Assembly (NCBI RefSeq): GCF_932526225.1
Contig: NC_064045.1
Span: 9,941,022 to 10,005,021 of the forward strand
Direction: 5' to 3'
DNA length: 64,000 nucleotides
From: Nematostella vectensis
Lineage: Eukaryota; Cnidaria; Anthozoa; Actiniaria; Edwardsiidae
The notes under the pieces: model-generated
What the model was told of the DNA's origin: nothing
What the model saw: only the letters and a program-made list of their open reading frames with translations
Databases searched by the model: none
Made by a program: the position numbers and the translations under genes
Shown here: in pieces, positions 47,534 through 62,200 of the stretch
How positions within the stretch are numbered: position 1 is the first letter of the stretch
Layout: each line of letters begins with the position of its first letter

Positions 47534-50500
47534 CGATAACGATAACGATAATAATAATAATAATAATAAAGCCGCGTTGTCGCCAGTTTACTTCCGGTCG
47601 ATTACGTAACAATCTCTTATGATTTTTAACGGGAAAAAAAACCGCGAAAAATATTTCAAAATATTGAAAGCAGTGTGTCTATTGGAAGTTTCTTTGAGGA
47701 TGTGATTGATAATTTAGAGTGGATGACCTGGTAAATATCTCGGGTTCTAATAGATTCTTTTCTCTTTAACAGAAAACGCGAAAAATATTTCAAAATATTG
47801 AAAGCAGTGTGTCTATTGGAAATTTCTTTGAGGATGTGATCGATAATTTAGAGTGGATGACCTGTTAAATATCTCGGATTCTAATAGATTCTTTTGTCTT
47901 TTAACGGTTGAGGTTTGCGTCGGATCTCCGGAAGTAAACTGATGACAATGCGGCTTTAATAATAACGATGATGATAATATATATTTAATTCATTTTTCAT
48001 TTCTATATTACATTTATTTTATTTAATTTCTTTGAGTTATAGATGTCTTTAAAGGTTTTTTTTCTGAATTTTGAATTAAATAGCAATAATCATGAGAATT
48101 ATTTAATGACAAAAAAAATAACAATAACAATAGAAGTAACAATAACAATAACCATAACCATAACAATAACAGTAAAGCAATTACAATAACAATAATAAAT
48201 ATGATAATATTTTATTTTGCCAGCTTAATATTGCCACGTCTGGCATCACCTCAGCCGAAAAAAGGATGGTGTTTTGGGTGGATTTTCGCAGCGCTAACCT
48301 AGTGTTAGGTTCTGGAGCTACCGTTATAGCTCAATGGACCGATCCCGACCCACTGGAAGTTGGGTACTACATTTTCCAAGCACTCGGTGATAGCATGGAT
48401 GTTGTCGTGTGCAATCGAGAAGGTACGCGCCCAAAGTTGTCTATTCATATGAAGAAAACCTTGTCGTTTTGGGGGTCTGGTACCGAGGAATCTTAGTCTC
48501 TTTTCAGAGACTTTCTCCATTGACTAAAGATGGTCAAAGTCACTGTTTTTTTCTTCTGGTTACCAGTCATAAAGTTTACGAAGCACCTGCGGTGCGGCAA
48601 CTTTAAAAATTACAAGAATCAGGCAGTTTTTCCAAATAAGGAATATATTATTGTCCTTATATGGAAGTGAGCGCGTTTGGCAAAAACGACAATTTCTGGC
48701 TAAGTTTTCTTGATACGAATTTTTTTTGTGTACTGGATATTTCTGTGCGTTAGCCCCGATTCATACGCCCAGCTCCTGCCTTGCCGAATCTAATTGTTTG
48801 GATTCGACACTTGAATAGTTTCACGTCTGAATCAATTAAATAGAATAGGCCATTCCAGCAATAAGTTTGCGCGCGCATAACCAAAGAAACCTACCTCAAC
48901 TACCAGAATTCAGCGCTGGCTTTTTTAAGCTTACATCAAACGAAGCACGTGCTGCATGCCGGTTGTTGAGGTAGGTTTCCATGGTGGGTGCACGCGCATG
49001 CTTATAACCGGAATGGTCAATTGAGGTCGGCACGGCACTCAGCGCGTCTGCACCAGTCGTGCTGCACGACAAAAGCACGACACCGATTCAAACGTCGAGC
49101 TTGATTCAACAAATCAAATACTATATATATATTTTTTTCATTTTGTGCAACAGAAATTCTGCATGAAGTCAACTTTTACTACTCACAATCTATTGAGCGC
49201 GATGTATTTAGTGCGGCGTCTGAGTCAACGCTGCACCCAATGTATTTGTGTCGATACAAATCGGCAATTAGATTTGGCACGGCAGGATGAGCGTGACGTA
49301 TGAATCTGGCCTAAGTGCGCAAAGCATTTTGTGCTTGAAGTATCGGGTCACATTTAACAGAAGAATTGGTAATCCAGAGACTGGCGACAGAGCAAAAAAA
49401 TGACAAGTTTTCCCAAAATAAGGTCTGGTTAACTTCGGTAGGCTTGAATTTTTGCATAGAGGTCTTACGTTATGAAACCAACATATCAAAAAGTATTTTT
49501 TTTCTAATGGGTTCGTCTTCGAGATATGAGGCTTGAAGTACAATTTTCAAATGTTCAAAGTATAAATTCTCTCCGTTTTTAGGGAGAAGTCGGGCTCTGA
49601 TCAGAAATTAAGCAAACTTTGCTTGCCAATATCTAAATTTCATATCTTCTAAATTTCTTTAAAATTTGGAATTAAGAATTTGGTCAGAGGAACTCCACGT
49701 ATGCAGAATCCTGAGCTTATATATTGAGAATTGGAAAATTTCATGCCATTTTTTTGCTCTGTCAAGAATTTGTAATCCTGAGAGTGGCGGGCACCCTGAG
49801 AAAATTGAGGTCGGGGGAGGGGGGAGGGGTTATGTATCTTTTCTTAAATTACAAACTGTACACAAAATTTATTCTTAAAGCCAAATAACATTTTTTTTCT
49901 TTCAGACAAATGCTACACTAATGCGGACCATTTCTGGCCGCTAGATACATTCCTAGGTGGCATGGCAAAAGATTTTTACGGCGCAAAACACGGAGAAACC
50001 AACATCACCTCATTCGAGACCTATATTTACTTCCACAACTCAGGCGTAAAATTTGCGCACGTCACGTCGCTCAACTCGCTGCAGAATGTTGTTTCCCTCG
50101 GTGATTTTGCTTCAGACTGTATCTCTGATGTCGATCGTTGTGAAGGTCTCACCGTGGCGTTCTGGTTTTCGGTGCCCTCGTACTCCGCCAGCGATCCAGT
50201 CAGCATCCTAGCGTCACGTAATTCAACCGACCGCGGCTTCGAGATTAAGTACGATACGAGCACAGAGATGCTGATCTTCGACGTGTATTCCGCTTCTTCC
50301 AGGCACCACATCGAGGTTAAACATGCCAAGACGACTGTCCAGCATTACGCGATGATATGGCGCGGAAAAGATAAACCTATGCAGGTCACTAACTATGTTG
50401 GCGATTACTATGAAGCAGTTATGACTGATGTATCGAGTGCTGATGACGGTTACACTTATCTACGCCTTGGGCGGAAAGACAAAGAGCAAGGGCAGTTCTA

Positions 50501-53167
50501 CATGTCACAGCTCGCCATCTGGAAAAAGGCTCTCACTACAGATCAGGTCACTCAAGCTGTTGTTTGTTCTGGAGTCACGCCGTGTAAGTTATAAAGAACT
50601 CGCCTTTGAATAAGGGGAAGGACTCACCAGTGGGTGAGGGGCGTTGGGGAGTCCTTGCCAATAGAGGAGAGGGGAGACCTCGCGTATGGGGGAGACCTTG
50701 CCTATGGGGGAGGGGGGAGACCTCGCGTATGGATGAGGAGGGGGGAAGACCTTGCCTATGGGCGAGGAGGAGAGGAAGACCTTGCCAAGAGGTGAGGTTG
50801 AAAGAATGGTCTCGCCTATGGAGGAGTGGAGAGACCTCGGCTATTTTGGAGGAAGGAGACCTTGCCTATGGGGGAAGGGGAGGCCTTGCCTATGGGGGAG
50901 GAAGAAGACCTTTACTATGGGGGAGGGGGGGACCTAGCCTATTGGACGGGGGGAGACCTTGTCTATGAGGGAGGGGGAGACCTCGCCTATGGGAGAGGGG
51001 GAAGACCTTGCCTATGGGGGAGGGGGGAGACCTTGCGTATGGGGGAGGGGGAGACCACGCGTATGAGGGAGGGGTAGACCTTGTCTATGGGGAAGGGGGG
51101 AGACATTGCCTATGGGAAAGGGGGAGGTCTCGCCTATGAGGGAGGAGGGAGACCTTGCCTATGGGAGAGGGGTTAGACCATACCTATGGGGTGGAGGGGG
51201 GAGACCTTGCCTATTGGCGGGGGGAGACCTTACCTATGGGATAGGGGTTAGACAATACCTATGTGGGAGGGGGGAGACCTTGCCTATTGGCTGGGGGGAG
51301 ACCTTACCTATGGGAGAGGGTTTAGACCTCGCCTATGGAGAGGGGGGAGACCTCGCCCATGGGGAAGGAGGGAGACCTTGCCTATGGGTGGTTTGGGAAG
51401 ACCTCGCCTATAGGGGAGGGGGAGGCCTCGCCTTTGGGAAAGGGGGAGACCTCGCCTATGGGAGAGAGGTTGGACCATACCTATGGGGTAGGGGGGAGAC
51501 CTTGCCTATTGGCTTGGGGGAGGCCTTACCTATGGGGAGGGTGGGAGACCTCGCCCATGGGGAAGGGGGGAGACTTTGCCTATGGGTGGGTTGGGGAGAC
51601 TTTGCCTATGGGGGAGGGGGAAGACCTCGCCTATAGGGGAGGGGGGAGACCTCGCCTTTGGGGAAGGGGGGAGATCTTGCTTATGGGCGGGGGGGAGACC
51701 TTGCCTATGGGGGAGAGGGAAGACCTCGCCTATGGGGGATGGGAAGAGAATGGCCTCGCCTATGGGGAAGGGGGAGTTCCGATGGCTTTTTCTACATTGG
51801 AGAAAGAGATTTCGAGATAGGGTTAAAGGGGATGGTTTGGTTGATTTTTAAATTCACAGAGGGGACGGAAGGTGGGGTGATATAAGAACACTGACGGCTT
51901 TGTCGTGATTGTGGAAACTAGGAGGGGTGGGCTTGTATTTAAAATTGTTAATGTAAGAAGGGAGGGGTGTAAGAGTATAGACGACTCCGCCGCTATAGGA
52001 AAGGGACACAAGAAGGTAGTGTGAAGAGTAGTGAGTGAGGTAGGGGTAGCGCGTCTACATTTCGTCTAAGAGTAGTCTATAAGGTGAGAGGGAGAAGGGA
52101 ATTTGTGCACGAGAACATGCGTTGCAAGAGGAGTTTTTGCAGGCGCTTTGCTTACTTGCACTAACCTTAAACAGCCTCTGTCAGCCGCCATTTTGTCATC
52201 CCAGCAAGTGCGAAAAAGCATCCATTTCAATCGGTTGATTTGGGAAAGTCCATGCAGTATTTGGTAGATAAAGTGTAAAACTTTTTTAGATGATTTTTTC
52301 AAGATTTTAGCACATTATATGTGCCTTCTGATATTAAATGAAAACAATTAGGCAAAGCTGTTTAAGGTGGTAATATCTTTTTGATAATTCTCTTTTTTCT
52401 TTTATTTTGTCATTGCATGTTAATTGCATGTATTTTGTTTGTTTTAATATGCAACGTAAGTAAATGAGTGATTTATTACTACTTAACTACTTATTAGCTA
52501 AGGTATGCAGTTGTATTTTTGCTACTTTGAAACGGTTCCTCTTTTTATTTTGCAGATATGAATATAGTACAGTTCGCAGTGCGAGCCTGTGGATGGAGTG
52601 GTATCACTCAACATGAATGTGCCTGGCTAGGCTGCTTCTGGTTCAACTCGGCTTGTAATATAAGAGCGGCCCCTTACATGCGTACGTATTATTCCTTTCC
52701 CTTATATGGGAACTTAAAAAATGCCAATCATACCGCCATTTTATGCTCCCGCTCAATGGCGAGTCACATAAAGCATCCATTCCCATCGGCTAGTTAAGCA
52801 AGTAACCAAGCCATGATATTTTCAATCACAAATCGTCAATAACATATCGGACTTCATTTGTAGATTGTTATTTTGAAGTTTCCTTGCGCATAAACCGCTG
52901 TATTTTCAATGATAAACAATGAGAAAGGAGTGGGTGATTGACAGTTTTTTTAAAAGCACGTTTCTAAACCACCGACGGCAACCGGAAGTAGAGGGTATTG
53001 TGTTTAACACTACGTGGTAGAAAAGATACGCGCCTTCTTTCCTTTGGCTGGAGCAAAAACTTTACGAAGAAAATTTTACAAAGAATAAACAGGTTAAATT
53101 TCCGGTTGCCTATCGTCGCTCATAATCGTGCTTAGTTCCCTATCCCGCGGCTGTTGGTCGAAACACC

Positions 53168-53261
<94 letters not shown>

Positions 53262-56200
53262 TACCCGGAAAGGGAGAGTGGGGGGGGGGAGGTTAAGTTT
53301 CCCCAAAGAAGTAGAACTGCTTTCCCCTAGGAGGGTCTCATTTGGATCTCTTTCCTCTGTTAATGCCTTCTTGGTTGTTTTTTTTTTTTTTGCATCATCT
53401 AGTTTATACACTATTTTAATTTGTATTTTCAACTGTCATAATCACCCTTACCGACTAGATTTGTCTTCAATTTATTTAAGGCTAACGGGAAAATGATATC
53501 CACATCTTCATTAAGGAATGAAAACTTGTTTGAAACCTGAAGATAATGTCTTTTTTTTGTCTTAAAAGTTGGGGTTTATGGCCATACCACCTTCTTGGGA
53601 GATAAATCCTTCACCGCTACCTCATACGAGAGCATCGACACGATACCAGTTCGTAGCAAAATGCTTGGAGGTAAGTAGCAGCCCTTTGGTTAGGGACTGA
53701 CTGAACAAACAAATTCGTTTCTATATGAAATATACAATGACAAGGGACCATCTATGATTTAACGAGGGTGCTCGCTTGCACGTTGCAAGAGAGTTGTCTG
53801 CAATTCACCGAGAGTTTTGCTTACAAGAGAGTTGTCTGTCATTTACCGAGAGTTTTGCTTACAAGAGAGTTGTCTGTCATTTACCGAGAGTTCCACTTAC
53901 AAGACGGTTGACTTAATTTATCGATAAGTTTCGCATACAAGGAAGTTGGCTGTAATTTTCAAAGGGTTTTCGCTTACGAGAGGGAGCGGTTTAGGGGGTT
54001 TAAACCCCCCTTTGATCTAACAAAAAGCCTTAAAATGTAACAAAAATTTAAAAAAATTACCCCCTCACCACTTTGTCACTGAGCCAACCCCCCCCCCCCC
54101 CCTAGCGAAAAGATAAATCCGCCTCTGCTCTATTAGAGAATTCCCCTTAGGTTTTTCATGAGACTTTATGTATTTTTTTGCAGGTGGCGCTTGGTACGCA
54201 TCTCCAATGGACACTAAGCCATGCCTTGACATTGACTTGCTGGAGATAAGGAAAGTTTATCAAGTCTATGTTATGGGTAGCGGGGCTGCCGACAAGGTTC
54301 ACTATGTCACGAGCTTCACACTGGCCCACAGCACGTCATGCGCAGCTTTTACCACAGTGCAAGAGAACGGGGCAGATAAGGTAAACCTGTGTCTTTCCCG
54401 TCACGCCGGAATTATTATCTAAGAACACCAAGGGGGCGCGAAAGATCGCCCCATCGAGCTCAACAAAATATCCAGACTCGGAAAGCTACCCAAGGGACAT
54501 GGTACACTAGAATGTCCATTAAAAGATAAATATTCACTATAAGGGGAGGTGTCGCTGGATAGGGAAAAGGTAAAAGAACACGGTATATTGATTCACACAT
54601 TTTGTCCTAAACAGGTCCAGGGCTAAGAGACCCTTGGCTACACCCCTTACCCATGCTTCTTAATCGAATTGCTTTAGATAATACGTGTTGAATTGTTTTC
54701 CACAATGTCTACACAGACCGTCAAGATGCCATACAGGTTGTCTGTAGTCTTTATTATGTTTTACCAATTTTATGTTGTAGGTCTTCACTGCAAATGTTGA
54801 CAGCACCAGCAAAGTAATAATGTCTCTTCCATCGCTAATTGATGCGCGATGCGTTCGCATCTGTCCTATCAGCTGGCAGGGGAAAGTTGCCCTTAAGGTT
54901 GATTTATCAGTTGAGGAGGCCCGTGAGTATATGTTTCTGTTAGAGAAAGTAGACTTAAACTTTAAACAGGGTCCATTATAAGTGGTTCTTATTCCCTTTA
55001 TCCGCCCATTTGGTTTTCCGGCCTTTGTTCACTCAAAATCCCGCTTCCGTTTTCGTTTCTGGTAGCTAAAATCCCTTCCCAGTGACTAGAAACGAGTTTT
55101 CCTGCTTTCCTCTATAGCTACGGGCCTGATTTCGTACGTAATTGATATCTAGTGAAAAGATAAATGTCGACATTTTCCAAGCTCACGAAAAGGGTTTTTT
55201 GAAAGCCTTCAAATCAACGCCAATCAAACAGCCAGTGGGAATAAATACAATTTCATTTAATCGTATCATGCTTTCTTCCAGCTGTACTCTTCAAAGGTTG
55301 TAACAAGGGGAACTCAGACTACACTCCTGCAGGCGACTACGACAAGTCAACGCTCACTCCTGATCGCTGTATCCAAATTTGCGGCAAACTGGGGAAAACA
55401 TACGCCGCACTACGCAACGGGGTCGAGTGCTTCTGCTCTTCGACTTTTACAAGTGGCGACAACTTGCCCCCTTCCTTCTGTAACGATCCTTGCAGCGGAA
55501 ACAAGATTTCACGGTGTGGAGGCAGGAACGCATACAGTGTTTATTCCGTCATTGGTAGCTTTGACACAGCTTTCAGTTGCAACGTCCCCGCAACCTCTGC
55601 GAGTCTCACCTTTGTAAACGTCAGTTGCACTAGTTCGGCTGCCACTCTATTTAACTTCGGAAAGACGCATCCATTTCAGTCGAGGAGCAGCCAGCTTACG
55701 TACAGCTACCATTCATCTTCCTGGACGGTAGATTTCAGGGCTGAGTCGTTCGTGGGAGACAAGGGTGCAAAAGAGATGGTTGTCTATGAGAGTAAAACTA
55801 AGGTCCAGGACCCCCCGGTGGGTGAACATGGTTGCCCTGCTGTTGTAGAGGCAGAGAAGGAGTTCTGCTGTGTGCTGTCCATGTCGCAAGGGTCAGGGAT
55901 GAAGTTGCAGGGGCAGCTGACTGGTGGATCTGCTGTTGATACCGATATTTGCGGTAAGTAGAGGCCAATGATGTCAACGGTAAAGACCTCTGACTCGACT
56001 TCTTGACGCATATGTTCGTACGCTTGCAAATAATTTACGTTTTGTAGTAATCCACATATGCTTAAATCGCTATAAAATTAAATACATCGTTTTACTTGAA
56101 ACTACTAGAAGGAAGGTAACCGTAAGTTTTCTATCCTATTTTGGTTGCGAGAGAAGGGATACTTTTAATCCAATGTTGACCAAGTAATTATGTTAGTTAA

Positions 56201-59200
56201 ACACCCTAAAATGATAACCTTCCCGTGTTTCTCCAGATGTGTATGGTCTTTCGTCTGGAGAGATCTTCCCTTCACCTCCTGGTGGGAGCGCAGAGCCAAT
56301 CCCAGGCTCGGTAGAGGTTGTCCCTGAGCTCTTAGTGGCCGAGGAAGGCACATTTGTTGGGTTCGAGGTCGTTGTGGAACGCGGTGGCTGCGTGGCCGTG
56401 ATGGTACGTTTCGTGAACTTTCTCTCGAGGGTTTCGTGTAACATACTTTACTTAACAACCCGCCGAAGTGTGGATACGAAGAACTCTTATGGAAATTCTC
56501 TTAGAATGTTAAATGAAACGTTTTAACCCTTAGCTTGGACTACAGGGAACTTGAAATGCTAAAACTAGATTATCAACTGAAGTCTTTTCAAACTTTAACA
56601 GCTGAACACAATTAATAAAAGTAGAAACGTATGTAACCGCGCGAACGCGAATCTGAAGGCTAAACAAATAGGAGAACCTTATTTGTGGGAATACTTGTTA
56701 TTAAGAAGCTTATTCTGGCGTGCGAGCGTGGCGCCCTTTGGCAAAGCTTTGAACATAATTTTCCGGAAACTGTTGCACAAAAAAATATATTAATAACTCT
56801 TTTTGTTACTGTTTTTCTTATCTATAAGGTTTGAGCTAACTTAAAAATGTATTCTTTTTTAAGGTGCTTCGTCCGATTTGTGGTCGAGGAGTGTCATTCA
56901 CCCATTGCTACCAAAACGGGACATGTGTACCCCAGATCGCCTCCTGCTCGAGGGCGGCAGCGTGCTCCTCCAGCGACACATTTGCCACAGACGTTGGTCT
57001 CTGCGTCTTCAACCACACAATTTCAGAGAACACCGTCGTTACAGCTCTCCACGACAGCCACGAGGTCGTTAACATAAACTACGTTTGCTTTTCTGGCCCT
57101 GGTCGTCAGATTGTAAATTTCCATGAGAGTAACTTCACCGATGTAAAAGCAGGAGATATCCATGGTTTTATGTTCCCATCAAACGGATCAACCAAGGTCT
57201 CGAGCCGAGTCTCCAACGCAACCAGCAGTTCTCCTAAGGTTGAGATTCTACGCTACAGTGGTGCTGCTTTTACGAAGGGTGACATTTTGTTGAAGTCAGG
57301 GGGCTTGGCTGAGCTAAAGCAGTATTCCTTTATAAGGTACTATAGAGTTAAATGCGAGTTTCTACTCTGCCATCAATATCCCATTGGCGTTTACAACGAG
57401 GAGATGACCATCAAGACATCACATTCTTCAGATCTCATCCTAAAGCCTACGATCATTGCAACGACTCCAATAGATGGCATTAACTGCACGTTTTCTGAAT
57501 TCACTACGCCTAATACGACGTTTACAATCTCAATTGATCCACATCTTGGCTATAACGTCACCTACGATGTGCGCTTTGGCAACGATGATAATCAGACTGT
57601 GTTTGTTACGACCGCAGACACGCCCACCCTCCTTTCTACTGTCTATACCGAGAAAGGATACTTCACAATCGACCTATCTGCATCTAATCAGTTATCATTT
57701 GTTCAAAAGCAATGTCCTATTCGTGCGATGGACGCCATCGAAACGATAGACTTTTACAGGCCGATTCCACCGACCTCGTGCACAAATGTAACAAAAGCCT
57801 GCTTTGTTGTCAAAAGGGGAGATGATGTCAACGTAACGGTAGATTACGGAGACGGTGAAACCTTCGTAAACGGGTCCTTTGACATCGGTGGCCTTTTTAT
57901 CGGGTGTGTCAATCACACTTACGCAAACATTGGATTATACGATCTTAATATCACTGTCATGAACCAGGTCTCGAACGCTTCAGTAACCCAAATGATTATC
58001 GTGGAATGTCCAGTGGAAGATCTGGCATTCACAGTTGTCCACCCAAACAGAGACATCGAAGTGAACGAAACAATCTGCCTTGATATTACCATGACACGTG
58101 GCACCACGCCCACCTTTACGATCGATTGGGGAAATGGCGCCATTGATGAAACCATGGACCCCAAACCCTGCCAATCCTACAACCCGTACCAACTCTACAA
58201 TATCAGCATCTCCGCGTTCAACAACGTTAGCAGAGAGAATGTGACCCAAGAGATCCAAGTCCACAAGCCAGTTTTTCCGTTGGAAAATTTTGACATCGAG
58301 TGCCCCCCTGCGAATACAACCCACCCGACCCACTGCAATCTGACGATTGACGGAGGGAATGACTTCACGTGTACGTGGGATTTTGGTGATGGTTCAACGT
58401 TAGAGACTTCGTCACTGGATTTGGGGAATGAGACATTGCACACGTACGCTACTATCGGACATTATATGGTATGTGACAAAGAAAGATCATTTCTTTTTCA
58501 GTCAAGTGTTTAGAATTTCTGGTTCATATTGTGCGGATTGTTGCCTTGGCCTTTTTGATATTGCGAGCTATTATCTTTTGGACAAATATTATAAGTATAA
58601 TATAATACTACTTTCGCAAGAAAATTGTGCTTTTTCTCCATTTTAGGATGTAGAACCATAATAATAATAACATATATAACAAATAATAATTCAAGCGGAT
58701 TATTTTTTACTGAATTAATAAAACCTGTCCAATTCGTACTCGCAAGTGTATACAAATTTTGAGCTTACCAAAGAGGTGTGATAAGTCGAGGAATGATGAG
58801 CTTTGTTAGAGACGAGGTTTAGATAAATGTTGGGTAGAGTTGCGAAATATACGAAACGTGATTGCTGAACTAAAGTGGATTCCTTTTTAATGTTTAAGGT
58901 TTGCATCAACTGCACCAATAGACTCTACAACACAACCAACTGTACTGAGGCGATAGTCGAGAATCCCATTCAAGGGTTCCTGAATCCCAACCCTGTAGGC
59001 CATGCCTTGAGCCACGCCCTGGTACACACGATGACAGTTACCGGGGGAACCGACACGAACTACACGCTTACCCTTGTCAATATCCATACGCACGAAATAA
59101 CGGATCTGACAGCTATTCTGGCATACCCAGATGATCGTCTCCGTGCTACCGCAACAATAACCTTTACTGCTATTGGCCAGTACACACTCAATGGCACTGC

Positions 59201-62200
59201 ATGGAATCGGGTCACTCCAGTCCAGGAACAAATTGTCCAGCTTAACGTTGACAAGATCATAACAGGGGCCCTGTTTGAACTGTCGAGTGGCCCCTATTTT
59301 AAGCATCTAGACTTGACAACTTTCCAGTTGACAATGACCCAGGGTTCGAACGTTTCAGTGTATATTGATTATGCGAATGGACAGTCGAGAAACGATTTCT
59401 TCCTCGGTGACTTTCAACCGTTCATCTTCAACTATCAGTACCCTGCGGCAGGAGATTATTACGCTACGCTCTTTGCTAACAACAGCGTAAGTAACGTAAC
59501 CCTCCAGGTGAACGCGAGAGTACAGAATCCTCACCTGCAGATTGCGGTCACGACTAACTCGCCCCAGCTCCTACCACCTGGTCAGGTGACAGTCAATGTT
59601 GTCGTAGCAGAGGGAACTCTCCTTCCCACCAACTCCTCGTGTACTATTGATAATGGCAACAACGAGGTGGTCACCAAGCCCTTTGATGTCCGCACACTTT
59701 CCCACGTGGTCGAGTACTCCGTCAATAACAGCTACACTGTAAATGTCACGTGCAAGAATGACGTAGACGCCATCACATTAGTAACCGATGTTGAAGTGCA
59801 AAAGGAGATTAAGGGTTGTACCATGAATGTGTTGAACTCTGGTGGAGACCAGGGCAAGGATAGCCCAGGCGTCGGGGCAAGTAAAAATATTTTCCCTGTA
59901 GAACATCCGGTGTTATTTAACGTCAGCTGCTTAAACGGAACCAACATTACTTACACAGCTTCGTTCGGTGAGCCAAGGGCTCGGAGATCTATAAACACGG
60001 TGAGCTCCACTCGAGGGTTTTTTAGTCATAATTACTCTTCTCCGGGCACAGTTAGACCGAGCATTATGGTGTCAAACGCAGTCAGCAGTGTGACGATCTA
60101 CGCTTCAAGTTCAGCCACCATGAACATTAACGATATCGTTTTGTTGGAGAGTGTTGAGGGAGTAGAGGTCACTAATGATGGCCCAAAGAAGCTTGGGGAG
60201 TCCATCGAGTTCACCATCACGGCGTCTCAGGTCAGTAAACCCTTCTCAGGTCAGTAAACCCTTCTTAGCTGAGAGCCTGAGAGCCTCTGTCACGTAGGCT
60301 CACCATAAAGGTTCTGGTTAATCATATCAATTACAGTCTATGGTTAGCTCATAGTAGTTAGCTCTTTTCATTAAATATCTGACAACTAACAACCTTATAG
60401 TAAAAGGCACGAACCTTGAACTATTATTGTTAGCCTTTTTTTCATCCTCCATTGATATTCCGATTTCCGGAAGTTGGTTGTTTTTCCTATACGCTAACAG
60501 GTGAAACGAAATAAAATACATTTCGGAAGCAAATCACCCCTTTTACCAGAGCCCAGATACATGTGGTCAAGGGTGTAGAATGCGCCACAGGTACCCGGCA
60601 TATGACTCACACCTGACCACCTAAAACAGCTTATTATCGAAATTTAAAGCCGCATACTTCCGCACCAGTTTACTTCCGGAGGTCCGACGAAAACCTCAAC
60701 AGTTAAAGACAAAGGAATCTATTGGAATCCGAGATATATAACAGGCCAACCGCTCTAAATTATCAATCACATCCTCAAGGAAACTTACAATAGACACACT
60801 GCTTTCAATATTTTTAAAAAAATTTCGCGTTTTCCGTTAAAAATCATAGGAGATTGTTACGTAATCGAAGTCTTTTGTGGAGGGGAACCCGGAGAAAACC
60901 CTCGCAGCAAAGGGGAGAACCACTGACTCAAAACAGTAAAGAACCGCGCAACGAACTAGGAGCCCAGTGCTGAGGCACAGGCGCCATAGAGCGACGCTCT
61001 TACAACTGCCCCGCCCTCAGCCCCGCCCAGTCTTCCTAAATTTTTTGTCTCCTTGTAATTGCAGAAAGGGACCTCTGGATGTATTGCTGTGGATCTTGGT
61101 GACGGCACGAGACATCTGTACAAGGCAGGGTCAGACGTCATCTGCCAGCCAGAATGTAACATCGCATCTTTGCCCTCATCGAATATTCATATTATCACGG
61201 GTTTCCCCATCAGGATCACGCACGTTTTCGAAAGGACAAACAATTACGGCACTAAGGTATCACAGTAGAACTTCATTCAAGGGGCAAGTAATGGGAGATG
61301 CTAAAGGGAAAGGGGTTATTTCTGAAAGATGGTTTCCAACCTTCATTTAATAGAGGCGTTCTTAAAGGTACTCCCTGAATGGCGAGTTCTTTTGAATAGA
61401 GGTGTTTTGTTTAGAAGGTATTTCTTGGATGGAGATGTTTTTTTTTTAATAGAGGTGTCTTTAACGGGCATGTGACCCTTAAATGAAAATGTTTCGGGAG
61501 GAGAGTAAATTCTTTAAGGGGGCTTACTGGATGTTATTTGCCTGCTGAAGTTCAAACTTGTTTCTTGATCCTTTGTAATATGTGCATTATTCAATCGACT
61601 TTAACATTGTCTTTAATCCGGCCTACTGAAGCTCCAACTTGTTTGAGCGTTTGTAATATGTGCATTATGTCATCTTTAACAATTGTTAAAGTTTTAACTT
61701 CTTTGATCCCTTGGTTGTATGTTAGGTCATTGTGTGGTCGTCAATTGGCCAAACTAAGCATGTCAAGGTCTAACTTATTTGATTTTTTCGTATTAGGTCA
61801 CTGGCTGTAATATGGTCTCCTATAGGCCTGCTAAAGGTTTATTGGATGCAGTCGTGGCTAAGAAACCGTGTAGCTACCCTAGTGTCAGCATCACAGAATC
61901 CCAGGCAAACCAGAGCAAGTCATTTCCTACGGAGTACACCAAGGCACAAGGAATATCCATCACTGCCCTAATACGCCTCAACTGCTCGGCAACCAGCAAT
62001 ACGAATAAGAGCTGGTCGCTCTATAAATGTTCCAACGAAGGACCAGAGATGAACTGCATTTTCTATCGAAGCGATTTTCCAAACAATGTGAGACTGGATA
62101 TTTCTCGCCGAACCTTGGACTATGGCATTTATAAAGTCGAGGTCAATGTGACAATGGTAGGCAACGACGTAGTCCCGGGTATATCTAATAAAGCTTTTGG

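Noticed and set aside
47130..47622. Poly-isoleucine and poly-(Met-Ile) frames
   Set aside because: Direct reading of the (AAT)n/(AATGAT)n microsatellite.
50606..51885. Several Gly/Trp/Pro-rich frames up to 176 codons
   Set aside because: They come from the G-rich minisatellite in intron 7; frames shift freely between units and no homology is seen.
53094..53496. Frames with (CLSV)n or (RQTD)n
   Set aside because: Translations of the (CAGA)n microsatellite.
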